Shown here: in pieces, positions 44,886-53,922 of the stretch
Layout: the number at the start of each line of letters is the position of its first letter
How positions within the stretch are numbered: the first letter of the stretch is position 1
Source of the DNA: G965230615 sp965230615
GTDB lineage: Bacteria > Pseudomonadota > Gammaproteobacteria > HTCC5015
Reading direction: 5' to 3'
Assembly (NCBI GenBank): GCA_965230615.1
Contig: OZ246012.1
Location: forward strand, 744,001 to 808,000
Length of the DNA stretch: 64,000 nt
Notes under the pieces: model-generated
What the model was told of the DNA's origin: nothing
Database searches by the model: none
The model's input: only the letters and a program-made list of their open reading frames with translations
Translations under genes and position numbers: made by a program

Positions 44886-45610
44886 TGCTGACATATCAGT
44901 ATATTTTGCAAAGCGGGATGTACGGTAAGGCCGGTATAACTCATAATATATGGCAGCATTAAAGTCCATAACGCCACTGATATGCTCAGCACACCTGCAG
45001 CCTCACGCAGTTTGAACAAGTGCATATATTGACTTACTTTTATGGCTGCCATACCTGTAATAAACATAGCAGGCAAAGATCCTAGTCCAAAAGCCAGCAT
45101 AATCAATGCACTCTGTTGAAGATTATGACTGGCCATTGCCAATAACAATAAGCTATAGACAAGCCCACAAGGCACTAGACCCCATAACAAACCCAAAAGA
45201 TAAGACGCCCGCAGTGTTCTCGCAGGCAACAGAATATGAAAAGGAATGTTTAGCTTAGTCCAGAACTTTTTAGCGATCTTCTCAAAAAACGCTAATGGCG
45301 AACGCTGCCAGATAAGCTGTATACCAATAATCAGCATTGCAATAACTAATAACAACCGCATTACCTCACCCCAATAAGGCAGGCGAATATAATGCTGAAA
45401 TGAAATAGCAGCAGCTGCCACTGCAACACCTAAGAGAATATAGCTACTTATTCGTCCAAGATTAAGCAGTAGATTATGCTGCATATTTTTTTCAACACTA
45501 CGCATCATACCCTGCTGCTGCATATTAATGGCAGTCATCAAGCCGCCACACATCGCTACACAATGCCCGCTACCTAATACACCTAGCATGATTGCAATAT
45601 AGAAAGTCAC
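44882..45610 (-). CDS. SafE/TauE-like membrane protein of the cco cluster
   Basis: A 242-residue polytopic membrane protein of the sulfite exporter TauE/SafE family (DsbD-like transmembrane fold). A helix-start Cys pair is found in SGHCVAMCGG and another Cys in LWGLVPCGLVYSLL. Members next to ccoS occur widely in proteobacteria and are thought to assist copper supply or cytochrome maturation; the direct role is inferred. GTG at 45610 is the start, overlapping the ccoS stop (GTGA). Confidence 0.85.
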   Translation of the reverse strand: MTFYIAIMLGVLGSGHCVAMCGGLMTAINMQQQGMMRSVEKNMQHNLLLNLGRISSYILLGVAVAAAAISFQHYIRLPYWGEVMRLLLVIAMLIIGIQLIWQRSPLAFFEKIAKKFWTKLNIPFHILLPARTLRASYLLGLLWGLVPCGLVYSLLLLAMASHNLQQSALIMLAFGLGSLPAMFITGMAAIKVSQYMHLFKLREAAGVLSISVALWTLMLPYIMSYTGLTVHPALQNILICQH

Positions 45611-45765
45611 GAGCGATCTTTATCCGAAGTGTCATCATCAAGGATATGAATCGCTGGCGTCTCCAGATCATCAAACTGACCACTTTTCACAGCCCAGAAA
45701 AAGGCCCATAAAATCACACCTAATAAAACAATACTCAATGGAATAAGTACAAACAATATATTCAT
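45607..45765 (-). CDS. ccoS: cbb3 oxidase maturation protein CcoS
   Basis: A 52-residue protein. A single membrane helix (ILFVLIPLSIVLLGVILWAF) is followed by the family motif FWAVKSGQFDDLETPAIHIL and an acidic tail. CcoS is needed for cofactor insertion into cbb3 oxidase. Its ATG overlaps the ccoI stop (ATGA) and its TGA overlaps the start of the next gene, so translation of all three is coupled. Confidence 0.93.
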   Translation of the reverse strand: MNILFVLIPLSIVLLGVILWAFFWAVKSGQFDDLETPAIHILDDDTSDKDRS

Positions 45766-48218
45766 AGTAACGATTCACTCTTAGCTGCAGTCATATTTAT
45801 TGCTGATGGCTGTCGGCTTACACGTGCTGCATTGATTACAACGAATAAAGAACTGCAAGACATGCCTAACGCCGCCATCCACGGCGAAAGGTAACCACTG
45901 GCAGCCAAAGGCAATGCTAGCAAGTTATAACAAGCTGCCCAATAAAGGTTCTGTTGACTAATAACAAGGCTGCGTTTGGCGATCTGCAATAAGGTACGGA
46001 TAGATGCAAGATGATCACCCGCAATAATAACATCAGCAGTGCTCTGTGCCAGCGCACTACCACTTCCCATACTGATAGCCACATCCGCTGCAGCCATAAC
46101 AGGGCCATCATTAATACCATCACCCACCATAACGATATTGTCATCAGCTTGCTGCTGCCGAATTTCATTCAAATATGTCAGTTTATTATATGGCAAACAA
46201 TCACCTTGAGCATTATCTATCTGTAGTTCTTTGGCGACTTTTGAAACAACCGCCTGGTGATCACCACTTAATAACATGCAGTGTTTACCTTGAGACTTTA
46301 AATGCTGAATAAGCATGCCTGCATCTTGTCGCAACTCATCAAAAACATAAAACACAGCTAACAACTCTGCCTGTGTTGCTAACAATACCTGCGTATAATT
46401 TTGATTTAATGTTAGTGATGTCAGTGCAGTATCCTGACACCAGTTTGATATCCAGGCAGGTTTACCAAGGCGATATGAGCACCCATTAATTACACCTTGT
46501 ACACCTTGCCCTGTTTCTACGTTATATTCTGTAACCTGATACTCACTCGTGTAATGCTTAAAAGCCGAAGCAATACTATGCGTCACTTTATTTTCCAGCG
46601 CTGATGCTATTTGCAGACAATGTAATTTATCTTTATTATGATAAGTATCCGCTTTAACAATACTGGCACTACCTTTGGTTAAGGTACCGGTTTTATCAAA
46701 AACCCAATACTTCGCACCGGCAAGTTTTTCTAAACAATCTGCTTTTGTAATCAAAATCCCCTGACGGCTTAAAAACTGACTGGCTGCCATTAAGGTCGTC
46801 GGAATCGCCAGCGATAAAGCACAGGGACAGCTTACAACCAATATTGCCAGCACAATATCAAAAACGCGTGTATGATCTATAAACCACCAGAATACAGCAG
46901 TACAAAGTGCTAGCGATAAAACGGCACTGATAAAATAAGCAGCCACTTTATTGGCCAACATTGCATTTTTTGGCCGTGATTGCTGAGCTGCGTCCAATAA
47001 CTGCTCTACATTAGCCAACGCTGTTTGTTGACCAAAATGGGTGACACGCAGTGTAAATTCATCACCATGATTCTTGCTACCCGCCAATATTTTATTGTGT
47101 ATATTCTTTTGTTTTGGCAATGCCTCACCTGTTAACCACGACTCATCTAAAAATGTTATCTCATCACACACCCCGTCGGCAGGAACAATATCGCCTTGTT
47201 GAATGTTTATTTGATCCGCATAGCGAATTTGATTAAAAGGTATCGTTAATACTTCCTCTTTACGTTTGACAGTAACGATAGCAGGCATTAAATTTAATAA
47301 GGCATCACGAGTATTGATCGCTTTGTGCCGAACCAGCATTCCAACAGTACGACTCAGTGATAAAAAGAAAATAAACATAACAGCAGAATCGAAGTACAAT
47401 ATGCTACTGTCGCCGAACAGTACTGAGTAAACACTGGCACTATAAGCTGCGGCAATGGCTAATGCGATGGGCACATCCATCCCCATATGCCTACGACTGA
47501 TATCCCGATAGGCATGCTGAAAGAAAGGTACCCCTGCATAGAAAACAACCGCGGTCGCAACCAACATACTAACTAATATGAGAAACTGTTGTATCTCAGG
47601 TGCTATACCATGAAATTCCCCTGCGTATAGCCCTATCGCATAGGTCATCACCTGCATCATACCAAAACCCGCTACCGCCAGACGTTTTAGTGCCTGCCGA
47701 TATTCCTGCATAATATTAACTGTTTCAGCAAAATGAACAGGTCTAGGCTCATACCCCAAACCTGATAATACTGATAATAACTGACTCAAATTCTGTTGAC
47801 TGTGTTGCCAGTGAATAACAACACGTTTACTCGTGGTATTGACCTGTACATTGGTCACACCATTGATATTAAGTAAACTGCGTTCTATCAACCAAGCACA
47901 GGCACTGCAATAAATACCCTCAAGTAACACCGTGATACTGCTTTGGGCATCGGATATACGGCTGACAAACTCATTTTGTATCGCTGCTGTATCATAATTT
48001 TCCCAGCGATATTGAGAACTGTTCACAGCAGGCTGTGCTTGTTCAATATTCTCACGCAAATGATAAAAGCTTTGCATACCCGATCCCGCAATAAGCTCAG
48101 CGACGGTCTGACAACCTATGCAACACATTGGCCGTTCTATCTGATCGATGACTGCCGTATAGTGACTACCAGGCAATATTGCTCGACCACAATGAAAACA
48201 GGTTTTAATTGCGGTCAT
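45762..48218 (-). CDS. ccoI: Copper-transporting P-type ATPase CcoI/FixI
   Basis: An 818-residue pump supplying copper to the oxidase. The N-terminus has a Cys-rich metal-binding region (CFHCG, CCIGC) and a heavy-metal-associated domain with GIYCSACAWLIE. Core motifs are the membrane CPC in VVSCPCALSLA, phosphorylation site DKTGTLTKG and hinge GDGINDGPVMAAADVA. It overlaps ccoH by 14 bases upstream and ccoS by four downstream. Confidence 0.95.
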   Translation of the reverse strand: MTAIKTCFHCGRAILPGSHYTAVIDQIERPMCCIGCQTVAELIAGSGMQSFYHLRENIEQAQPAVNSSQYRWENYDTAAIQNEFVSRISDAQSSITVLLEGIYCSACAWLIERSLLNINGVTNVQVNTTSKRVVIHWQHSQQNLSQLLSVLSGLGYEPRPVHFAETVNIMQEYRQALKRLAVAGFGMMQVMTYAIGLYAGEFHGIAPEIQQFLILVSMLVATAVVFYAGVPFFQHAYRDISRRHMGMDVPIALAIAAAYSASVYSVLFGDSSILYFDSAVMFIFFLSLSRTVGMLVRHKAINTRDALLNLMPAIVTVKRKEEVLTIPFNQIRYADQINIQQGDIVPADGVCDEITFLDESWLTGEALPKQKNIHNKILAGSKNHGDEFTLRVTHFGQQTALANVEQLLDAAQQSRPKNAMLANKVAAYFISAVLSLALCTAVFWWFIDHTRVFDIVLAILVVSCPCALSLAIPTTLMAASQFLSRQGILITKADCLEKLAGAKYWVFDKTGTLTKGSASIVKADTYHNKDKLHCLQIASALENKVTHSIASAFKHYTSEYQVTEYNVETGQGVQGVINGCSYRLGKPAWISNWCQDTALTSLTLNQNYTQVLLATQAELLAVFYVFDELRQDAGMLIQHLKSQGKHCMLLSGDHQAVVSKVAKELQIDNAQGDCLPYNKLTYLNEIRQQQADDNIVMVGDGINDGPVMAAADVAISMGSGSALAQSTADVIIAGDHLASIRTLLQIAKRSLVISQQNLYWAACYNLLALPLAASGYLSPWMAALGMSCSSLFVVINAARVSRQPSAINMTAAKSESLL

Positions 48219-48480
48219 TATCAGTGGCTTGCGATGTTGATAAGCTCAAAGCATTGTCATTTGGGATTATTTGTGGTGCTTGTTGAAAAGCAATAATCAT
48301 AGTAAAAATACTTGCGATCACGACAATCGCAGGTAACCCTAGCACAAACCAAAGCCAGGCATGGTGATACCAGGGCTTCTCTGCATGACTGTGCGCTAAA
48401 GAGCCTTTATCTAAATTACTGTGCTGAGCAATACTTTTATCGACATGAATCGATTTATTGGCATCGTATACTTTCTGCAT
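48205..48480 (-). CDS. ccoH: Short FixH/CcoH-like protein
   Basis: A 91-residue protein with a polar N-terminus of about 37 residues, then the FixH-type membrane segment (WYHHAWLWFVLGLPAIVVIA, then SIFTMIIAFQQAP). FixH proteins are usually about 150-170 residues with a periplasmic beta domain; here the protein ends 26 residues after the helix. No frameshifted remainder is visible, because ccoI begins at once. CcoH stabilises the oxidase via its membrane helix, so the short form may still work. Confidence 0.7.
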   Translation of the reverse strand: MQKVYDANKSIHVDKSIAQHSNLDKGSLAHSHAEKPWYHHAWLWFVLGLPAIVVIASIFTMIIAFQQAPQIIPNDNALSLSTSQATDNDRN

Positions 48481-48486
48481 AATGAT

Positions 48487-49875
48487 TTATTTTCCTGGTG
48501 AGAAAAACAATGTTTTTTCGGTAACTGCTTTATCAGGCCTCTGATGACTACTTAAAGTGAATGCAATTGCCTGTTTGCTCAAATTGATATCGCGCCTATT
48601 GGCACGAATACGAACCGGGACACTCTCAACCTGCCCTGGAGGCACCTCTATTATCTTATTCATTAGTTGTGCTTTCACATTATTAATACCACTGACTGTA
48701 AGCTGATAGGTTTGCAATGAGTCGCTTTTATTCATAACTTTTAATGTATAAACATTCTCAATATGCTGCTCATCAACGACATGATATAAGGCATTACGGT
48801 CACGCAATATATCGAATGCCAAAGGCATTCGAACAGTGATTGATAAGGCGAAACCCATTATTAATAAAGACAACAATACACCATATAAGATAACTCTTAA
48901 CCGTAGAATGCGTTGTTTTCCGCCTTGCTCTACACGCTCAGTGCTGTAACGTATCAGCCCTTTGGGCAAGTCAAGATGTTGCATCACCTGATCACAAGCA
49001 TCAATACAGGCAGCACAGGCTATGCATTGATACTGCAAACCATCACGTATATCAATGCCGGTGGGGCAAGCCTGCACACACAAACTACAATCGACACAGT
49101 CTCCTGCCTGTGCCTGGCGTCGTTGCTTACCTTTACCTCTTGGCTCTCCGCGATCTTTATCATAAGCAATTAATAAAGTATCCTGGTCAAACATGGCACT
49201 TTGAAACCGTGCATAGGGACACATGTACATGCATACCTGTTCACGCAAAAAACCGGCATTACCATAAGTAGCAAAACTATAAAACAACCCCCAGAAAGTC
49301 TCCCATGGCCCTAGTTGCCATTGACTGATTTTCAAGGCTAATTCATTAATGGGTGTGAAATAGCCAACAAAGGTAAAACCGGTGAATAAAGAAAAACCAA
49401 TCCATAAAGCTTGCTTAAGAGATTTGCGCCAAATTTTATGCCTGGTCCACGGGCTTTGCGCCATTTTGATTTGTGCTCGCCGGTCTCCTTCAACCCAACG
49501 CTCCATCCAGATGAACACTTCTGTCCAAACTGTTTGTGGACAAGCATAGCCACACCATAAACGGCCTGCGAGCGCTGTAAAGAAAAACAAAGAGAGTGCC
49601 GCGATAATCAACAACCAGGACAAATAAAAAAAGTCTTGCGGCCAAAAGGTTAGGCCTAAAATATAAAATTTACGAGCGGGCAAATCAAATAATACAGCCT
49701 GACGTCCTCCCCAAGACAACCAGGGAATCAGGTAATACAAACCCAGTAATATAAATACCGCTGCCGACCGTAGGTATTGGAATCGACCTTCAACCTCACG
49801 CGGATAGATTTTTTCCTGCTGTGCATATAAAGAAGTGGCAGCAGCACCCTGTTGGCTTTTATCAGATATACTCAT
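48487..49875 (-). CDS. ccoG: cbb3 oxidase accessory protein CcoG/RdxA/FixG
   Basis: A 462-residue membrane protein with about five helices and two ferredoxin-like clusters: CVDCSLCVQACPTGIDIRDG and CIACAACIDACD. A C-terminal Ig-like periplasmic domain ends it (FixG_C; ENVYTLKVMNKSDSLQTYQL). CcoG is a cupric reductase in the oxidase assembly route. Its ATG overlaps the TAA of the preceding gene by one base. Confidence 0.95.
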   Translation of the reverse strand: MSISDKSQQGAAATSLYAQQEKIYPREVEGRFQYLRSAAVFILLGLYYLIPWLSWGGRQAVLFDLPARKFYILGLTFWPQDFFYLSWLLIIAALSLFFFTALAGRLWCGYACPQTVWTEVFIWMERWVEGDRRAQIKMAQSPWTRHKIWRKSLKQALWIGFSLFTGFTFVGYFTPINELALKISQWQLGPWETFWGLFYSFATYGNAGFLREQVCMYMCPYARFQSAMFDQDTLLIAYDKDRGEPRGKGKQRRQAQAGDCVDCSLCVQACPTGIDIRDGLQYQCIACAACIDACDQVMQHLDLPKGLIRYSTERVEQGGKQRILRLRVILYGVLLSLLIMGFALSITVRMPLAFDILRDRNALYHVVDEQHIENVYTLKVMNKSDSLQTYQLTVSGINNVKAQLMNKIIEVPPGQVESVPVRIRANRRDINLSKQAIAFTLSSHQRPDKAVTEKTLFFSPGK

Positions 49876-50204
49876 TATAACGCTGTATCATTATGGCTAT
49901 TATTGTTTTTAGTCTGCTCACTTTGCTGAGCTATCGACGAATATTCAGTGGGAACTGCCAACAAAAATACCGTCATAGATGCGGTGGCCATTGTTAACAA
50001 CCAAAACAAGAGAAAACCGATAGAATACCCCTGCAAACGACCAAGCTTAATAGGCCAGGTTGTAACTTGACCTATTAGCTCAGGATCGAACATAGCAAAA
50101 AATACCATCGTGGCAACACTGGCAGCAACAAATGACACCCATATAATCACACCAAACCGGCGCCAAAAAATATGCTCTCTAAGATTAACGGTAGTATCAG
50201 CCAT
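49875..50204 (-). CDS. Small two-helix membrane protein in the cco operon
   Basis: A 109-residue protein with two membrane segments (GVIIWVSFVAASVATMVFFA and GYSIGFLLFWLLTMATASMT) joined by a loop with DPELIGQVTTWPIKLGRLQG. The C-terminus is polar and Asn/Gln/Ser-rich. I do not know a named family. It sits between ccoP (8 bases) and ccoG (1-base overlap), so an accessory role in oxidase assembly or stability is likely by context. Confidence 0.75.
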   Translation of the reverse strand: MADTTVNLREHIFWRRFGVIIWVSFVAASVATMVFFAMFDPELIGQVTTWPIKLGRLQGYSIGFLLFWLLTMATASMTVFLLAVPTEYSSIAQQSEQTKNNNSHNDTAL

Positions 50205-50212
50205 AAGATATG

Positions 50213-51100
50213 TTAACGTGATAAGCCGTAAATATACGCTGTCAGAAAATGTATTTCCTGCTCATTAAGCAAGTCTTGATGTGCTGGCATATTGCCTTGC
50301 CGCCCATCCTTGATAACAGCCTGTATATCCTGTAATCGATGACCATATAGCCAAGTATCATCCGCAAGGTTTGGTGCCCCTAATGCTTGGCTACCTTTAG
50401 CCTGCTCACCATGGCAGGCTGTACAAAACTGTACAAATAGTTTCTCACCTTCCCTAATACTCAATGGATCGTTAAACGGTGTATTTAAATTTTTTAGATA
50501 TACCGCCAAACTATAAGCACCGCTATCTCCATTGATTGCAGCCCCCATTGCGGGCATAACACCGACACGGCCATCAGCGATGCTCTGTTTTATCGCCTCA
50601 GGACTGCCACCATACAACCAGTCATTGTCAGTCAGGTCGGGAAAACCAATCGCACCACGGGCATCAGCCCCATGACAGGTAGAACAATTATTGGCAAATA
50701 AGCGACTGGCAATACGCATAGCATCTGCATTTTCACTTAATTCGGTAATCGATAATGCATTGTATTGATCCAAAACAGCGGCATAATGTTTATCGGCCTC
50801 ACTCGCTTCAGTCTTATATTGCTGAACTTGAGACCAACCTAGAACACCCGAGAAGTTCCCCATGCCGGGATATAAAATAAGATAAATAACGCCAAACACA
50901 ACGGTTGCTATAAATAAATACAGCCACCACTTAGGTAAAGGCATATTGAGTTCCTGCAAACCATCCCACTCATGCCCTGTTGTTTCGACTGGCTTATCAT
51001 CTTCAGGGCGATGCTTCGCCGTGGCCATCAATAGCCAGCAAATACCGATAATATTGGCCAGCACCAGAATACAGACAAACCAACTCCAAGCATTACTCAT
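50213..51100 (-). CDS. ccoP: cbb3 oxidase dihaem subunit CcoP
   Basis: A 295-residue dihaem cytochrome c. Two N-terminal membrane segments are followed by two haem sites, CSTCH (ANNCSTCHGADARG) and CTACH (FCTACHGEQAKGS). The LPKWWLYLFIATVVFGVIYL region is typical. It passes electrons from soluble cytochrome c to CcoO and CcoN. It is placed after ccoQ in the standard order. Confidence 0.96.
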   Translation of the reverse strand: MSNAWSWFVCILVLANIIGICWLLMATAKHRPEDDKPVETTGHEWDGLQELNMPLPKWWLYLFIATVVFGVIYLILYPGMGNFSGVLGWSQVQQYKTEASEADKHYAAVLDQYNALSITELSENADAMRIASRLFANNCSTCHGADARGAIGFPDLTDNDWLYGGSPEAIKQSIADGRVGVMPAMGAAINGDSGAYSLAVYLKNLNTPFNDPLSIREGEKLFVQFCTACHGEQAKGSQALGAPNLADDTWLYGHRLQDIQAVIKDGRQGNMPAHQDLLNEQEIHFLTAYIYGLSR

Positions 51101-51165
51101 ACTGACTCTCCCTTACACTTGTCTGTACAGTATGCTTATACACTTTAACAAGTAGCCCACAATGA

Positions 51166-51330
51166 TCAATCACGACGTATCCCCTTTGACGGCTCACCAT
51201 CATTAAGCGGTAACTTTGCCATATCATCAAACGCAGACTTACGTGCAGGTAACCAAGCCCACCAGCAAATACCGATAAATAACAGAATTAATACTGCAAT
51301 CAACAAACCATTAATTACACCCCATGACAT
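51166..51330 (-). CDS. ccoQ: cbb3 oxidase small subunit CcoQ/FixQ
   Basis: A 54-residue protein too short for usual ORF cut-offs. It has one membrane helix (VINGLLIAVLILLFIGICWW), then WLPARKSAFDDMAKLPL, the FixQ pattern of aromatic residues, basic patch and acidic tail. It begins four bases after the ccoO stop codon in transcription order. It stabilises CcoP in the complex. Confidence 0.9.
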   Translation of the reverse strand: MSWGVINGLLIAVLILLFIGICWWAWLPARKSAFDDMAKLPLNDGEPSKGIRRD

Positions 51331-51334
51331 AGCG

Positions 51335-51964
51335 TTACTCCTCTACTTTTTCGGCTGCTGCATCAGGTGACTTCCGCTGCCCCAAACCTTGCAAATAGGC
51401 AATTAATGCATCCATTTCTGTCGCACCTTCTACATCATTGGCCGCATTGGCTATTTGAGACTGTGTATACGGATGCCCTAATGCATGTAAGGTTTTTATT
51501 TTGGTTTTAATTAAATCACCATCTATTAATGCATTTTCCAGCCATGGGAAACCAGGCATATTGGATTCAGGCACAAGATCACGCGGGCTTATTAAATGTA
51601 TTCTATGCCACTCATCGGTATAACGCCCACCGACTCTCGCCAGATCAGGCCCGGTACGTTTTGAGCCCCATAAAAAAGGCCGATCATAAACCGACTCACC
51701 GGCAACTGAGTACGGTCCATATCGTTTGGTTTCAGCAACAAACGGCCGGATCATTTGTGAATGACAGTTGTGACAACCTTCGCGGATATAGATATCACGC
51801 CCAGCTAACTCAATGGCCGTATAGGGCTGCACACCAGGTGCAGCTTGTGTGGTTTGTGCATGAAACATTAAAGGTATTATTTCCACGAGCCCTGCGACAC
51901 TGATCACAATGGCAGTAATAATACCCATCAAACCTATATTCTTTTCAATCAGCTCATGTTTCAT
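51335..51964 (-). CDS. ccoO: cbb3 oxidase monohaem subunit CcoO
   Basis: A 209-residue membrane-anchored cytochrome c. One N-terminal helix (IITAIVISVAGLVEIIPLMF) is followed by the haem site REGCHNCHSQMIRPF. The conserved YGPYSVAGESVYDRPFLWGS and HLISPRDLVPESNMPGFPWL are CcoO features. One base separates it from ccoN. Confidence 0.97.
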   Translation of the reverse strand: MKHELIEKNIGLMGIITAIVISVAGLVEIIPLMFHAQTTQAAPGVQPYTAIELAGRDIYIREGCHNCHSQMIRPFVAETKRYGPYSVAGESVYDRPFLWGSKRTGPDLARVGGRYTDEWHRIHLISPRDLVPESNMPGFPWLENALIDGDLIKTKIKTLHALGHPYTQSQIANAANDVEGATEMDALIAYLQGLGQRKSPDAAAEKVEE

Positions 51965-51965
51965 T

Positions 51966-53384
51966 TTAAACCCCGAGTGTTGCAGCTTCTTCTGTTATTT
52001 TTTCTGGTTGCGGCATAATAGTACGCCATGTGTTATATGCCATAATCAACATCCCTACTAAAAACAATAAGCCGCCTAAAAATCGAACAACATAATAAGG
52101 ATATGTGGCTTTAATACTTTCAATAAAGGTATAGGTTAATGTGCCATCTTCATTCATCGCTCGCCACATTAGCCCCTGCATAACACCAGCAATCCACATC
52201 GAAGCAATATATAAAACAATACCTATCGTAGCGACCCAAAAGTGGATATTGATTAATTGCACACTATACATTTTTTCTTTGTTGAATAATTTTGGAAACA
52301 GTGCATACAGTGCGCCAACCGTCATTAATGCCACCCAGCCTAATGCGCCTGAATGAACATGACCAACAGTCCAGTCGGTATAGTGCGATAGTGCGTTCAC
52401 CGTTTTAATTGACATCATAGGACCTTCAAACGTTGACATGCCATAGAACGATAAAGACACAATCATAAATTTCAAAATAGGATCAGTACGCAATTTATCC
52501 CAGGCACCTGAGAGCGTCATCATGCCATTGATCATGCCACCCCAGGATGGTGCTAATAAAATTAAAGAAAACACCATTCCCAAAGACTGCACCCAATCAG
52601 GTAAAGCGGTATAGTGCAAATGATGTGGACCAGCCCACATATAAATGGATACTAATGCCCAAAAATGGATAACCGATAAACGATAAGAATAAATAGGCCG
52701 ATTAGCCTGCTTGGGAACAAAGTAATACATCATCCCCAAAAACGCAGCTGTTAAGAAAAAACCAACGGCATTATGCGCATACCACCACTGTGTCATTGCA
52801 TCAACAGTACCAGAGTAAATGGGGTATGATTCTGTCCAGCTCACTGGCACAGCAAGATTATTAGCAATATGCAATACAGCAACAGTAATAATAAAAGCCG
52901 CATAAAACCAATTAGCGACATAAATATGCCGTATTTTCCGATTCGCTATCGTACCGAAAAACACAACACCATAAGCTACCCAAACCAGCGTAATTAACAC
53001 ATCGATAGGCCAAATAAGTTCAGCATACTCTTTTGACTGATTTAAGCCTAAAGGCAAGGTAATAGCAGCCAACACAATCACCAGCTGCCAGCCCCAAAAA
53101 GTAAATGCCGCCAACCGGGGGGCAAACAGCGTTACCTGACAAGTACGCTGCACAATATAGTAAGAAGTGGCAAACAATGCACTTCCTCCAAACGCAAAAA
53201 CAACCGCATTGGTATGCAAAGGTCGCAAGCGACCATAACTTAGCCAGGGAATATCGAAGTTCAAAACAGGCCAGGCTAGTTGCGCGGCAATTAGCACACC
53301 AACAGCCATTCCAACAATTCCCCATACCAACGTCATTATAGAAAATTGGCGTATGGCTTTATCATTAAAACTTATTGCACTCAT
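51966..53384 (-). CDS. ccoN: cbb3 cytochrome oxidase catalytic subunit CcoN
   Basis: The 472-residue haem-copper oxidase subunit I of type C. Metal ligands are visible: His in RPLHTNAVVFAFG, His in YAHNAVGFF, the CuB His pair in WAGPHHLHYTALP, and His in TVGHVHSGALGW. About twelve membrane helices. It reduces oxygen at high affinity and so serves micro-oxic respiration. The operon probably begins with the DUF6868-like gene 101 bases upstream. Confidence 0.98.
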   Translation of the reverse strand: MSAISFNDKAIRQFSIMTLVWGIVGMAVGVLIAAQLAWPVLNFDIPWLSYGRLRPLHTNAVVFAFGGSALFATSYYIVQRTCQVTLFAPRLAAFTFWGWQLVIVLAAITLPLGLNQSKEYAELIWPIDVLITLVWVAYGVVFFGTIANRKIRHIYVANWFYAAFIITVAVLHIANNLAVPVSWTESYPIYSGTVDAMTQWWYAHNAVGFFLTAAFLGMMYYFVPKQANRPIYSYRLSVIHFWALVSIYMWAGPHHLHYTALPDWVQSLGMVFSLILLAPSWGGMINGMMTLSGAWDKLRTDPILKFMIVSLSFYGMSTFEGPMMSIKTVNALSHYTDWTVGHVHSGALGWVALMTVGALYALFPKLFNKEKMYSVQLINIHFWVATIGIVLYIASMWIAGVMQGLMWRAMNEDGTLTYTFIESIKATYPYYVVRFLGGLLFLVGMLIMAYNTWRTIMPQPEKITEEAATLGV

Positions 53385-53485
53385 TGTTTTTTTCCAGTTA
53401 ATTATTTTTTATCCGCTATCAACTATCAGGCAACCTATCCACTGGCCTGCCTGGCAGCCTTAAATCTGGCAGCTAATAGATATGC

Positions 53486-53731
53486 TCAAGCAACAGCGAT
53501 TCTTAATGCCAAATAAGGCACAACATTAAACAAAATAATGGCTATCTTGTACTGTGCGATATATTGAAAATATACTTTGGGTAAATGTCGCTCACCCAGA
53601 TCAAACATAGCTGAATGGATCGCCATAACCGGCCTTGGTATGGTGATAATAATGACAGTCGACAACAGCAGTAATGCAATATTGATTAATGAAGACCAGC
53701 CTAAAAAGCTTAGTAATAGCTCAACATTCAT
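53486..53731 (-). CDS. DUF6868-like small membrane protein
   Basis: An 81-residue protein with two hydrophobic segments (SSLINIALLLLSTVIIITI and YKIAIILFNVVPYLALRI) and FDLGERHLPKVYFQYIAQYK between them. I recognise this as the DUF6868 type often found before or near ccoN; function unknown. A longer frame opens at 53761. The ATG at 53731 follows AGGAG by about eight bases and is preferred. It is the first gene downstream of the FNR-regulated promoter. Confidence 0.75.
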   Translation of the reverse strand: MNVELLLSFLGWSSLINIALLLLSTVIIITIPRPVMAIHSAMFDLGERHLPKVYFQYIAQYKIAIILFNVVPYLALRIAVA

Positions 53732-53800
53732 AATAAATCGCTCCTGATCAAAGCACGCCAATGGATGATAGTATTATGCCGCCAGGCCCGATAAGGTCTC

Positions 53801-53814
53801 TTGATCTACATCAA
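53801..53814 (-). promoter_or_regulatory. FNR box for the cco operon
   Basis: TTGATCTACATCAA is a perfect match to TTGAT-N4-ATCAA. Read towards the cco genes, a -10-like CATAAT (53773-53778) places the start near 53766, so the box is centred close to -41.5, the class II activation position. Confidence 0.88.
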
Positions 53815-53855
53815 CTTCAAATACATTATGAATATGGCCAGCAAAATCAGTCGAC

Positions 53856-53869
53856 TTGACTCAGATCAA
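53856..53869 (+). promoter_or_regulatory. FNR box for hemN
   Basis: TTGACTCAGATCAA matches the FNR consensus at nine of ten fixed positions. Its centre is 60 bases before the hemN ATG. With a start near 53904 it would again lie at about -41.5. Confidence 0.82.
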
Positions 53870-53922
53870 GACAGCTAGCGACCATCAAGACTAAGCTTAT
53901 GCGTAATAATTAGAGGTGTTTT

